Below, in pieces: positions 1 through 10,967 of a stretch of DNA of 64,000 nt (the stretch's first letter is position 1; each line of letters begins with the position of its first letter). The position numbers and the translations under genes are program-made. Under the pieces are notes generated by a model, which made no database searches, was not told the origin of the DNA, and saw nothing but the letters and a program-made list of their open reading frames with translations. The DNA comes from Eonycteris spelaea (taxonomy: Eukaryota > Chordata > Mammalia > Chiroptera > Pteropodidae): contig PUFA01000144.1 of NCBI GenBank assembly GCA_003508835.1, positions 1,798,001 to 1,862,000 on the forward strand, in the 5' to 3' direction.

Positions 1-1500
1 AGATAAGAGCAGAGTGGAATTTGTTAGCAAAGCAAACAGCGTTGGGGCACGCGCCCAGTGCAGTCCAAGGCCCCACGCACTGGCACCCCCCGAAGAGGGG
101 AAAAAGGAGGAGGAAAGCAGAAAGCCTGACTAGGGGATCTTAAGGGACAAACAAGTGAAGGTGGGAAAGAGACATAGGCTAAGAAGACTTGTAAAGAATT
201 GATTGAGATGAGGGGAGAGAGATACCAAAATTCTTGCCTGCAAAGAGCCGTGCAGGTTCGGCTAGTATTTCTGGTGACTGATGACAATTCAATTTCCAAT
301 TTAGGCTCTATGTGATATGCTTAGCTTTGGAAAGCCCTCCGCACCCCATCCCCACCCCCACCCACTGCATTCCTAACCTCCAGTTTTTTGCAGGGGGGGG
401 GGGAGGAGCGGAGTGGGAAGACATCTATTGGCCCACCCAGGAGGACTGTAGGAATTACCTAGATTTGACAGCCTTAAATTTGACTCATGAACGATTGATT
501 AATTCTATGAATTAATGTACCATTCCTGCCAAGAGAAACTTAATCAAAGAGAGATGCTGTTTCTGAGAATTTATTACCTGGGCATTTGCTTTAGGAAGAT
601 TTGAAAGGTGTCTTTAGTCAAATGTAGATGGTTATAACCATTAATGAATGGAATCAAATAAAAACTTGTATAGCACACAGAACATGGGAATGACATCTGA
701 CTCCAGATGTCTAATCTTACCTCACATTACTGTTCTTTTCCTACTCCAACTTCCAGCCCTTTTACACTCCAGCAATGCTGGACAGGTAGTTTCTCAACTG
801 GGCCAACATTCTCAAATCTTTTGCACACATTGGTTACTCTTCATGGACTCCCCAGCCCATCTCTACTTAAATGCTACTTCTCAGGGAAAACCTTTTCTCT
901 CTCCCCTAGACAGGTTTAAGGACATGCATTAACCTCTCATTCTTTGAGCTGCCTCTTTAAAGCAATATGCTTTGATACTTTATTATTTTTTGTATATTTC
1001 CCTACTAGGCTTAAGTTTCTTGAGGCTTGAACAAGTCTTTGCATACCCAACACCTAATAAAAACCCTAGTACAAAGTAAGGGATCAAAAATGCTTTTGAA
1101 TAATTGACAAAAAGGCAAATGTCCTTAGCAGAATTGACTTTCTATGGCTGGTTATATGATCAAGTGAGCAAAAGGCTTTTTCTTAGACAAGTAAAAATGT
1201 CTTTTTATCACTGGCCACAAAGAAAGGCCAGAAAATGTCACATTTAACTAATCAAAGTATTTCTAACATGAAAGCCCTTTAATATTTCAGGCCCTTAATC
1301 AGGTTCCTAAATCACCCATAGCAAAGTTAAAAAACAGTGAGCTGTTTGATATTCTACAACACATTTCTTAATTCAAGAGGAAAAGGCTCTGTGGATGTAC
1401 ATCTTAACCTCAGAACCCTTATCGAAGAGGTTCTGGTAAGACCTCAGTGATATTGCCAAGGAGTCAAGGTATGATTCCAATGTTTGAGCAACACCTTTGT
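1..1500. other. Intergenic, no gene recognised
   Basis: I see no splice-flanked exon or conserved reading frame here. By synteny with human 2p13.3 the next gene to the left would be GFPT1 (inference), but no GFPT1 exon is visible. The first 150 bases are locally GC-richer than what follows, and there is an unusual G-run near 395. Short open frames in this stretch look like chance. Confidence 0.5.
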
Positions 1501-2345
1501 GCACTGCCAGAAAACCTGTCAATGCTACAAAGAAAATGCCGGCAGTACCATCGAAGTTCTCATGCTCAAACTATAATAATCTATTATACCCCCTGCTTTT
1601 CTCCTGCTTGTTACTCTATCATAACTATCAATTTGTCTTGTCCATCTCCACGCTACAGCTGTTTGGGAAGGTGCTTATACACTAGTTGAGAAAGAAACTT
1701 TGAAAGCTAATTTTTTCCAACTGTTAGTATACACAGACCAAGGGAAAAGCCCCAAGGCTGTAAGTCTTACTCCACAAGCAGAGGGCAGGGAAAGATGGAA
1801 GAGGCTGGCCACTCCAGTCTGGCAATTAATAGAACTTATAAAGGGAAACTTACAAGGCATACCATGTGGCTGCAAGATGAAAAGGATCCCTGCGCCACTT
1901 GGCAGGAGCCAAAGAATTATATAGGAAAAGAGCGGAATAGCTATAGTACTAGTACGTGACTACTACCAGGTATAGAAATTACTTCACATGCTTGACCAGG
2001 TCAGACAACCACCTGTTCCGGGAACCAACACACAGCAGGAGGCAATGGTGTGTATGTGTTAGAATGAACTTCACTTACAAACAGACAGTCTGTAAGGGGA
2101 GTGCTTCCCTCCATTCTGATCTGGGTCTAGCTTGTGAGACAGGAAGCAGTCATGCCATAGAACAATCTCTCCTCCATACCAATCTAACCTTGAACAACCT
2201 CACCAACCCACAACAAAGAACCCAAATACTAATATGGAAGAATTTTGTTTGCCTGACCTCCATCTACACAGAGCTTTGCCACAGCTGGATCTTTGGGAAT
2301 AAAGGCCGGAAGAGAATAAATGAATGAATGAATGAATGAATGATC
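1500..2345 (+). repeat. Unassigned old LTR-like or retroposed block with (ATGA)n end
   Basis: This block has relatively balanced base composition and a run of open codons (123 codons at 1956-2327) that I do not recognise. It ends with two AATAAA-type hexamers and a short tetranucleotide repeat, about seven units of ATGA/GAAT near 2315-2343. That combination suggests the 3' end of an old LTR or retroposed sequence. The family is unknown, and I do not claim a gene. Confidence 0.3.
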
Positions 2346-2689
2346 TGTGAAGGAAAGGGGACATCTGGATCTAATTCAAACATCTGAGGAAATGGAAAAT
2401 ATTTCCTCAACTGATCAAAAGTTCTGAACTAACTGAACCGAAAACAAAAGTAATGATGATAAGAGGTGTCATTCATCATCTCTTTATGCAAGTCTATTTC
2501 TCTGTTCACAGATTAGTCCTGTCAAATTAAATGGCTCTCAGCCTCCTTCTTGCCATGCAGCCTGATGAGCTAAAAGCCAGCAGGGCTTCCAGTTGCCATG
2601 TTTAAAGAAATGAAGAACCATAATTGAAGTAGCTTTATAAGGTCTTTAAACGCCCCCACATTTGTGATTTTTATCCCTTACCTGAATTC

Positions 2690-3000
2690 CAAAATATATA
2701 GCAATAAAATTACTAAAGTTAAAAAGGCCTGTGTATAAACTTCCAGTTATAAATAAGTCCTGAGGATGTAATATACAGTATGGTTACTATAGTTAATACT
2801 GCATTGTATATTTGAAAGTTGCTGAGAGTAGATCTTTAAAAAAAGTTCTCGTCACAAGAAAAAAAATTGTAACTGTGAGGTGACAAATGTTAACTAAACT
2901 TATTGTGGTGATCATTTTTCAATATAAACACATATTGAATCATATTATACCCCTAACACTAATGTTATATGTCAACTATATCTCAATTTTTAATTCTTTT
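2690..3000 (+). mobile_element. LINE-1 3' end, sense strand
   Basis: The sequence resembles the common mammalian L1 3' UTR: a stretch describing ATATACAGTATGGTTACTAT-type sequence, then an A-rich block, then a GTGATCATTTT-like segment and the final ATGTCAACTATATCTCAAT tail. Only the 3' tail is present. Assignment is from recognition of the pattern, without alignment. Confidence 0.6.
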
Positions 3001-3189
3001 TGATTAATTAGAATATGAAGAGCAGGGGCTCATGTGATCTACGTTTTAGAGAGTTTTGCGGAGAAATGTACTCCAGTGAGAAAAGATGGTGGGACATAAA
3101 AAAAAAAAAAGTTGAGCCATTAAGGCCTATGAGAAGGAAGAAATGAACACAACAAAATGTACCAGGCAAAGGTCTCAGAAAGACCCCTT

Positions 3190-3520
3190 AAGTGAACCCC
3201 TTTGGTTTCACCACTATCCACAATTCATCTCATATACCTTCACACCAAAGTGACCTTTCAAAAACACAAATCCGATCCTGTTTCTTCCTGTTTCCATTTC
3301 AGCAGTTACCCTTCACATGTAGGATTAATTTGACTCCTATGCACACACACGTAATTATTCAGTATCTCATTCCTGCCAGTTTTATCAGCATTATCTCCTA
3401 CCACTCTATTCAAGAATCTTATGGCCTAGCTATATTACTGCCAGTTCCCTAAAAAAAGAATACCATCTCAAACTTTTGCATATTTGCACTTATCCTTTTT
3501 TGAAAGGAAGCATTAAAAAG
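3190..3520. mobile_element. LINE-2 fragment, diverged
   Basis: The text CTTTCAAAAACACAAATC followed by TGTTTCTTCCTGTTTCC, and later CATTATCTCCTACCACTCT, follows the recognisable order of diverged L2 sequence. Open frames across it are interrupted. The orientation is not settled. Confidence 0.45.
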
Positions 3521-3980
3521 GCAACCAGATGTTAAATAGGGCTAGACTATAGAGGACTAGTCATTCACAAAAAGTGATTATAAGGGGACCAGAAAAATTC
3601 CCTTTTCCCAAATTACTTCCACCCCTTGCCTATCACATGCCTAAACTCCACCTGTATGTATATATTTAATGCAGAATACCCCCACCCCCAGGAGATCTAC
3701 ATTAAGTCATTATCAACACTTTAGAGAGAAACTATTTATAGGATTACTTTTGACTTTGATGTCAAGTGTGCAAAGGTCACTGAGGAAATATAAATTTTGA
3801 TAGGGCTAAAAATAATTTTGCAATAAGGCTGACCTAGACAGATTACCTTGGTTGATGACACCAGGCAAGAAAGGGACAATATAAAGGGCATGTACAATTG
3901 AGTATGGTAATACAGAGAGAGGAGGTCAAGATATGGAAGAAACCAGAAATAAGTTGATGATGAAAGCAAACTTTACCCAC

Positions 3981-4437
3981 TGTAATGGTTAATTTTATAT
4001 GCCAACTTGGCTCAACTACAGTGCCCAGATACCTGGTAAGACATTTTTCTGGAAGTGTCTGGAAGGGTGCTTTTGGATGAGATTAGCATTTAAATTGGTG
4101 GACTTTGAGTAAAGCACATTGCCTCCATAACGTGGGTAGGCCTGATAAAATCAGTTGAAGGCCTGAATAGAACAAAAGACTGACCTCCCCAGAGCAAGAA
4201 GGAATTCACCAGCAGAACTGAACTTGAACATATCAGCTCTTCCTATGTCTGCAGCCTGATAGCCACCCCCCACCCCCTGCACATTTTGGACTTGTCAGCA
4301 TTCATGATTGCGTGAATCAATTCCTTAAAAATAAATAACTCTCAATATCTCTTATATGATACATATATATCTTATTTTATATATTATATATGTATATATC
4401 CTATTAGTTCTGTTTCTCTAAGGAACCCTAATACATC
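3981..4437 (+). mobile_element. MLT2-type (ERVL) LTR
   Basis: The element starts TGTAATGGTTAATTTTAT and contains the diagnostic order of an MLT2-like LTR: GCCAACTTGGCTCAACT, GTGCCCAGATA, GGATGAGATTAGCATT, AGTAAAGCACATTGCC, CAGTTGAAGGCCTGAATAG, a GTGAATCAATTCCTTA segment and AATAAATAACTCTC, then a (TA)n expansion. It ends near TCTCTAAGGAACCCTAATAC. Old and diverged, and apparently solitary. Confidence 0.7.
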
Positions 4438-4511
4438 CACCTAATGATTTTATTGATTTCCTCGGTGTTGAATAAACGTATGTTTTAAATTTCTATAGGA
4501 TAAAGCTTTCA

Positions 4512-4935
4512 ATGACAAATAATAGAAATCCACTCAAACTAGCTAAAACAGAGGATTTATTGGCTAATGCAGTTGAAAAAAACAGGGATACAAACAGCTT
4601 CGGGCACATTTCTATCCAGAGACACAAACAATGCTGTCAGAACGCTTTTGGATTCTCCCTCTCTTTGACCTCATGGACCAGGAATGACCCTCAAACAGCT
4701 CTGGGATTATATCTTTACAGTTCACAGTCCAAGAGGAGAGAAATTACTCCTCCATCCTCATGGTTTATATTTTCGGCAAGGATTCTGATCAGACCAGTGT
4801 AAGTCATATGCCCATTCCTGTGGCAAAGTGGGCAGGACACCGCAACACGACAGCTCCACCAGAATCACAGCATAAGAGGTAGTAGTTCTTCAAAGGAAAA
4901 AGGAAGGTGTTGCTTAAAAAAAAAAAAAAAGAATG
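4512..4935. repeat. Ancient interspersed repeat, family not identified
   Basis: The pattern 'GAGGATTTATTGGCTAATGCAG' followed by sequence ending in CATATGCCCATTCCTGTGGC resembles an old dispersed repeat seen elsewhere in mammalian genomes. A poly-A run follows at about 4916-4930. I cannot name the family with confidence. Confidence 0.3.
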
Positions 4936-5639
4936 AGACACTAAGAAGACACAAACAAAAGATGTCTACTATCTCAGGTGAACACAATCTTGATTGCCTC
5001 ACCAGCAAACCTCAGGCTTGAGAACAAAGGATACTGATTCCAACTGAATTCATACACGCGCCCCACCCAATACTCTTCTCTAGGATGGCTTCAAATTTTC
5101 CGTAGGCAAAACCTGGGGCAGTTTTCTAGCTCTGCTAGAAACTCATTCTAGTGCCAAGAAATTATCAATAAATAGGGAACCACAAGATTACCTGGTCCTA
5201 TCTAGTATTTTATTCCTGTAGGATGTGATCAAAACCAGAATAGAGGTGGACCAGAGAGCTGCCACAGCTTTAAGATCACTAGAAAAGTAAGGCGACAGGA
5301 TAAATATTTTCTAGATTTTCTTTCAGGAGATATAAGTCAATTTTGCATAGCCCGCAGGTGCTTTGTAGTTATCATTGATAAGTATAAGGAGTGTAAGTTT
5401 GGGGTTTCCCAAAGGGATATCAATTCCTAGTGGACTGGAGGGCAGCTAGCTTCACATTCCTGCATAAAAAACGAACACAAATGCACTGCTTCGACCTATT
5501 ATGGTTTGGAGCAAATAAAAGATGGAAAAGACTTTTGCCCACTAGAAAGCAGCACCTCCGAAAACAAGGAATGCTTCTCTCCTCCCTCGGGTAGGTTTAC
5601 TCAGGATGGGTATAGGTCCAATTCCCTTAGGGTAAATAG

Positions 5640-5860
5640 TACAGCAGTGATGTGTATAGGCTCTGCAGCCAGAATGCCAGGGTTCATGTTCCTGGCTTTC
5701 TCACTTAAGTTGTATGGCAATGAAATATGTACTTCTCCTCTCTGTGCCTCATAGAGACAAAATAATTTATGATCTCATAGGATTACTTGACTTCATAAAT
5801 GTAAGGTGCTTAGAATAGTGTTTGTCACAGTGAATGCTCAATGAAAGTCTGCTATTTTTA
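5640..5860 (+). mobile_element. MIR SINE, sense strand
   Basis: The core reads GGCTCTGCAGCCAGAATGCC then GGGTTCATGTTCCTGGCT, followed by the typical CTCTGTGCCTCATAG-like and GTAAGGTGCTTAGAATAGTG segments. This is the classic tRNA-derived MIR layout, diverged. Confidence 0.65.
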
Positions 5861-6265
5861 TATATTTTGCTCCTTATTCTGTATAGGGTTCATCCTATTT
5901 GGTGAATAAAAATCCTCCAAGTGCTTGGCTTATTCTTGGTCAATAATCTTAGTTTTAAATACCTATTAAAATGTCTCATATTTATAAAGTGTTTTCAAGA
6001 ATACTTCATGTGAAAAGATTTTATATATTTTAAAAAGGTTAATTTTTATTTATGTTTTAGCTAAACAAAACTATAGTGAATGATTACTTTCTTTGGGACT
6101 TTATAGAAGGAAATTAAGTATAATTTAAACATTCAAAAATAAAAACAATTACCTGATTAAACTACACTTTCTAACTTAATCTTTGGGGAAAAAAGCCTCA
6201 ATTAATTTAAAAGTTAGTTTTCATTTTAAGATTTGCATTTTGCACTGTCTGCCACAAATAAAAAC
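5860..6265. other. AT-rich intergenic spacer
   Basis: Nothing beyond AT-rich unique-looking sequence. It ends in AAAC at 6262-6265, the left copy of the 4-bp duplication flanking the provirus. Confidence 0.5.
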
Positions 6266-6605
6266 TGTTGTAGCCGCTAGTCCCTGATAGACACACAGAC
6301 CACCAGAAATCAGAGTTACAGGAAATACACTCTTTATTCAGCCAGCTGGGTCTGCCAGGGGTACACAGACCCCAAATTAAGCAGCTCCGAAATGCAGAGC
6401 TACAGGGGTTTTAAGCCCTAAACACCATTCTTCATTCTGTTTGAACACGCAAGTCAATTTTTCTTCTTTTTACTGTCAACCCACAGGTCGGTTGTGCAAG
6501 CGGGGGTACAGAAGCAGAAAGCTTATTGTTAGAATGTTATGTTCCCATGGGTGATAGCCTATGTTCCCATGGGCAATAGCCAAGAGTAATTTTCCAGCCA
6601 GCACA
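6266..6605 (-). repeat. 3' LTR of the provirus
   Basis: This LTR of about 340 bp reads TG...CA on the minus strand. It shares long near-identical stretches with 10600-10967, for example the segment around CACTCTTTATTCAGCCAGCTGG, which contains a TTTATT that is AATAAA on the coding strand. It carries two copies of a 22-bp repeat (6540-6561 and 6562-6583), while the 5' LTR has three. Scattered substitutions and small indels separate the two LTRs, showing that the insertion is not recent. Confidence 0.9.
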
Positions 6606-6639
6606 TTCCCCACTGGCCTTAGCAGAAAATCAAATCCTT

Positions 6640-7075
6640 GATTCTTCATGCAGAATTCGTCCATAGCCTTTATTTTGTAATCCTAAAAGTTTAATAGTTA
6701 ATGAGAGGAGGAGGAGGATTAAAGGTCCAGCTACAGCAGATAGTTGTTAGCCATGGTGACCAACTGAACATCCTATGAAACCAGTTATTTGATTCTAGTC
6801 TCTGTTTTTTCCTGGCATCTAAATTTCTCTGCACTAGTCATAAGCTCTCTCTAATTACTCCAGAGTTATTGGCATAGAAGCAACAGGCTTCACCTATAGC
6901 CATACATAATCCATCTTGTTCTAAGAATAGATCTAAACCTCTTCTATTTTGGAGGATTACTTCTGCTAGTGAATCAACTTGATGTTCTAGTCTGCTGAGC
7001 TCAGTTAAGTTTAGGGGAGTTCCTACCCCAACATAGTAAGGGGGTTTGGGTTTAGGCACAACCAGCAATCTTGTC
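6640..7075 (-). pseudogene. env transmembrane-subunit remnant
   Basis: An open stretch at 6838-7068 encodes part of a gammaretroviral transmembrane envelope subunit. The heptad-repeat region, the segment beginning LQNRRGLD and the following CX6CC motif (C-MAIGEA-CC) are visible. The subunit continues toward the 3' LTR but is broken by stops. The surface subunit is essentially absent, so this is not a working envelope. Family assignment rests on the CX6CC motif and on its place between the integrase remnant and the 3' LTR. Confidence 0.85.
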
Positions 7076-7199
7076 CTATGTCTGGGGTGGTCTTATTAGA
7101 CCTTGTGTATTGTCATTAGCAAAGTTATTAATGCTCCTTCTGGTTCTGGTTCTGGCTGGTCGAATGCCTGGGCTAAAGAGGAAAAAAGGAAGAAACAGA

Positions 7200-8210
7200 G
7201 GGTTATACTTATGTACGCTTGAGTCTTAGCCTTAAGACCCCATCTTCCTGAGCTGTCCATTCTTGTGCTGCCCCACGTGGGAGTGATGAATCCATGATGG
7301 GATGCTGTCTACTTTAACTGCAGTGGGCGTCATCAGGTAGGCAGTGAAAGGTCCTTTCTATTTGGGTTCCAGTCCTTTGGAAATGAACTTCCAGATCCAC
7401 GCAGAGTCCCCAGGCTGAAACTGGTGGGGAAGTCTGTCCCCCGGAGCTGAGTGAGCAGCAGGAACCCGGGACTAAATCTCCTTCTGTACACTTTGAAGGG
7501 CCTGTAAAGACTTAAGTAAGACAAGGTTACATAGTTCTGCCTTTTTCTCATCTATTCTAGGTACTAAAGATGGGGGTTTCCCAAAGAAAATTTAAAATGG
7601 GGTGAATCCATTAATATATGGAGTACCCCTGGCTCGGAGAAGAGTGAAGGGGAGAAGTTCTACCCAGGTCCCACCAGTTTCTAATCTTAACTTGACTAAT
7701 GTCTCTTTTAGGGTCCAATTCATTCACTTACTTGGCCCAAACTTTGGGGCCAGTAGGCGCAGTGGAGTTTCCATTACAAATTTAGGTAGCTAGCCAATCG
7801 TTGTGATACCTTTGCTACAAAAGCTGGCCATTAACCGACCCTAAAGTTCCAGGGAGATCAAATCGAGGATTTCTTGTAGTAGTTTCTTAATAACTACTAA
7901 GGCAGTCTCTTTCCTGGTAGGGAAGGCCTCTCCCCATTCTGAAAAGGTGTCTATAAAAACAATATTTGTAGCCCCCCACAGTTGGGTTACCTCAGTGAAA
8001 TTGACTCCCCAGTGGTCCCCTGGATAAGTTCCTCTTTCCCTATGCCTAGGTTCTTCTGTCTTCCTCTTCTTTGGATTAACTTGGGCACAAACCAGGCATC
8101 GTGAGGCAATCTCCTCTGCAGTTCTTCTTCCTTCTAACAAGTGAAAGTAGGGGTCTAAAGCTTGGAGCATCTTAGTTCACCCCGGTGTGTGGTCTGGTAT
8201 AGTTGGTAAA
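7200..8210 (-). pseudogene. pol integrase remnant
   Basis: The open segment at 7841-8170 contains the end of the zinc-binding region (CLVCAQVN) and the start of the catalytic core. The first catalytic-Asp context reads GVNFTEV, with Asn where gammaretroviral integrases carry Asp. The second Asp is visible in VFIDTFSEW. The C-terminal domain can be followed at about 7330-7480 (FQPGDSAWIW-like sequence) in another frame. At least one frameshift and several stops break the gene. Confidence 0.85.
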
Positions 8211-8489
8211 GGAGAGTCCTTCCAAAGGCCCGTGAGAGCCTGATTTTTCCATCTAGGGTCATCCATCACCCCTTTGGTTCCTAGTGGCTCCCTTGTCTTG
8301 AAAATATATGTTCTCTTCCACCATATAGGTCAGAGACGGAGGAAGTTCTGGGTAAGGGACAACAGTCAGTAGATGGTAGGAGCTCCACTGGCCTTGTGGC
8401 GCTGTTCTTGTCTCTGCATTGGCCATTGGTTTCCCTCAGCCTCAGGACTATTCCCTTTTTGATGCCCTTTACAGAGAACAATAGCAAGA

Positions 8490-8960
8490 GCCTTAGGCAT
8501 CTATTATGGCTTCAAGTGAGGCTAAGATCTCCCCCTTGTTCTTGATGTCCTTCTCAGCTGAAGTCAGAAGCCATCTTTCCTTGTAGATGGCTCCACGTAC
8601 ATGTGCAGTGGCAAAGGCGTATCGGCTGTCAGTGTATATTGTGACTGCCTTATCCTTTCCCCATCTTAGTGCCTCAATGAGGGCAATGAATTCTGCCTTT
8701 TGAGCAGAAGTCCTATGGGGAAGAGCTTGTGACCAGATGGTGCCAGTTAGAGTTATGACCACTGCCCCAGCATACCTCCTTCCTTCCTGCATGAAGCTGC
8801 TCCTGTCCATGAACAGAATTTCATCAGCCTCAGGCAGAGGGGAATCTTTGAGGTCTGGCCATGAGGCACACACAGCGTCAGTGAAATCTGTGCAATCATG
8901 AACGGGGGTCTCAGGGTCTGGGTTTGGCAACAGATTGGCTGCGTTGATGACAGTAGCTTT
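8490..8960 (-). pseudogene. pol RNase H remnant
   Basis: An open stretch of 145 codons (8493-8930) encodes a retroviral RNase H domain. The acidic positions are visible in LFMDRSSF, AEFIALIEAL and IYTDSRYAFA, in the correct order. Upstream the same frame continues into sequence that follows capsid directly, so protease and the polymerase part of reverse transcriptase have been lost. Between this domain and integrase the frame is interrupted near 8280-8490. Confidence 0.85.
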
Positions 8961-8974
8961 AGATTTTGGTCATA

Positions 8975-10182
8975 CGTGTGGGTCATCCAGTGCCTCCCTG
9001 TTGTTGAACACCTTCTGGGCTGTCTCAACAAGTTGGGACAGGTTCATCCCTGCAAAACCTTCTAATTTTTATAATTTACACTGGATATCAGGGGCTGCCT
9101 GAGTAACAAAGGCTATCTTAATTGCCTGCTGGTTCTCAGGGGCCACAGGATCAATGGGGTGTATACCCAGTACGCCTCGTTCAAGAAACGCTCCAGGGGA
9201 TTCCTGAGGTCCCCCCGTATAACTTCAGTTACCTTAGAAAGGTAGTTGGCTGACGAGCAGCCATCCTAATTCCTCCAATTAGAATCTGGTGGTACCGATC
9301 TAATGCCATTCTCCCTGCCTGAGAATTGTGTTCCCAGTCTGGGCGGGTGGAGGGAAATTCCTCCTCAATCTGTTCCCCTGCTTCCTCAACTCTCCTCCTC
9401 CCACAGCTATCTTTTGTGTTTCAGTCAGAATGAGTCCCTTCTTCGAGGTCAAGGGGGTAATTAAAAGCTGTTGGCAATTGTCCCAGGTGGGGCAGTGAGT
9501 CTGAAAGACACTTTCTAAGAGTCCCATTAATGCCTGGGGTTTCTCAGAGAAAGGTGGATTCTGTGCCTTCCAGTTGTATAGGTCACATAGGCCTGTCTGT
9601 GTGATGCCCCTGGGGTGGTGCTTCTCGCAAGGGGAGGATGGCCGGGTGGTGGTATCGGCTGGTGCCCCGCCCAGAGCAGGAGCAGGTGGCCCATAGCGGT
9701 TACCTGCTGGCCATCTGAGGAAGTAAGGCGGTGCTATTTGGCCTCTGTTGTCCTGGATTATAGGGTGGGGAAAGGTCACTGTCCTCCGGTAAAGATTGGA
9801 GGACTGAGGGACTGGGCTGTCTTGGAGATTCAGTTGCCGTATTTTGGGATGCCCACAACTCGCGCCCCTAGAGAAAGGGAACACCGGAGGAGCCAAGGAG
9901 AGAGTTCTGAACAAGGTTTAACCATTGATCAATGTAGGGAAACTGATCGGGATGTCCTGGGTCTCCCATGACAATTTTCCAAACATTCCTCCCTTAACCT
10001 CTATCTAAAAAACCCTCCGGAGGCCAGTTTACACCAAAAGACAGCCACTCAACTTCACACAATGTCCTTAGTCTGCCTGGAGAAAACTTTATGCCAGTGT
10101 CAGCTCCCTCTACAAACCCTTCTTTGAAATGTCGCAGGAGACACCCCAAGGGTGTCTTCTGTGAACTCGGGCCTCCCCCCAT
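8975..10182 (-). pseudogene. gag remnant (matrix to capsid)
   Basis: The likely gag start is the ATG at 10180-10182. It begins MGGGPSSQ, a myristoylation-type N-terminus, and runs open to 9994. After a frame change, 9300-9914 carries proline-rich sequence and then capsid (segment DLYNWKAQNPPFSE and, downstream, CPTWDNCQQLL). The C-terminal end of capsid continues to about 8975 in another frame (SQLVETAQKVF). Nucleocapsid is not seen. Several frameshifts and stops make it non-functional. Confidence 0.85.
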
Positions 10183-10599
10183 CGCTTGCACAGAAAACAC
10201 AAAACAGACACTCAGACGAGAACAATTACTGGGGTGTAGGTGGACCCAAAGAGTCCACCACCTACAATCTAGACAAGACCAAAGACAATAGACAGAACCC
10301 GATAGCATGGCACAGGGGGCGGCATCCCGCGGCCTGGCCACAACCCAGGAGATACAACTGCATCCAGTCTCCCCACGGACCCCCAAAGACTGGTCAACAG
10401 AAACAGAAAGGTATCTTTTATCCAGACGTCAATGCTTTGGAGATTCCCATTGGGACCAGGAACAAAGAATGTGTCCCAAAGGTTGTGTCCTTGACAATTG
10501 CATTGACCCCGTCACGGCATGCAAGGGCCCTGGAACGTCTCAGGTTGGCCACCCCTTTGAATCCGTAACAGGGACAGCAGCCGCTTAGAAAGCTGGCTA

Positions 10600-10967
10600 T
10601 GTTGTAGCCACCAGCCCCCGATAGACACACGGACCACCAGAAATCAGTGAGTTACAGGAAACACACTCTTTATTCAGCCAGCTGGATCTGCCAGGGGTAC
10701 GCAGACCCCAAATTAAGCAGCTCCAAAATGCAGAGGTACAGGGTTTTAAAGCCCTTAATACCATTCTTCATTCTGTTTGAACAAACACGTCTATTTTTCT
10801 TCTTTTTACTAACTGTCAACCCACTGCTCGGTTGTGCAAGTGGAGGGTATAGAAGCAGAAAGCTCATTGTTAGAATGTTGTCCCCATGGGCGATAGCTTA
10901 TGTTCCCATGGGCAATAGCCTACGTTCCCACGGGCAATAGCCAAGCAGTAATTTTCCGGCCAGCACA
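10600..10967 (-). repeat. 5' LTR of the provirus
   Basis: This LTR of about 368 bp reads TG...CA on the minus strand and is homologous to 6266-6605 along its length. Its U3 has three 22-bp tandem units (10879-10900, 10901-10922, 10923-10944) with the core TTCCCATGGGCAATAGCC. The extra unit accounts for most of the length difference between the two LTRs. Confidence 0.9.

Larger units (their letters stand above)
6266..10967 (-). mobile_element. Class I (gammaretrovirus-like) endogenous retrovirus, internally deleted
   Basis: A provirus read on the minus strand. The 5' LTR is at 10600-10967 and the 3' LTR at 6266-6605. Both start TGTGCTGG and end in TACAACA, and the whole is flanked by AAAC on each side (6262-6265 and 10968-10971), a 4-bp target duplication typical of gammaretroviruses. 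In transcription order I can recognise gag matrix, gag capsid, RNase H, integrase and env transmembrane sequence. Length is about 4.7 kb against roughly 8-9 kb for a full element. Nucleocapsid, protease, most of reverse transcriptase and the env surface subunit are missing. Many stops and frame changes remain, so it cannot encode intact viral proteins. A purine-rich tract ending GTGGGGAA abuts the 3' LTR at 6606-6620. No convincing primer-binding site was identified next to the 5' LTR. It is intergenic, upstream of the GFPT1 side and downstream of NFU1. Confidence 0.92.

Noticed and set aside
9615..9971. 118-codon plus-strand frame across the provirus gag
   Set aside because: It is the complement of the gag remnant on the minus strand and has no recognised product.
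10152..10588. Plus-strand frames opposite the gag start
   Set aside because: They are antisense to gag and the 5' leader, and shift frame with no homology that I can see.
10570..10600. Search for a tRNA primer-binding site next to the 5' LTR
   Set aside because: No clear 18-base match starting TGG was found immediately after the LTR, so I do not call one.
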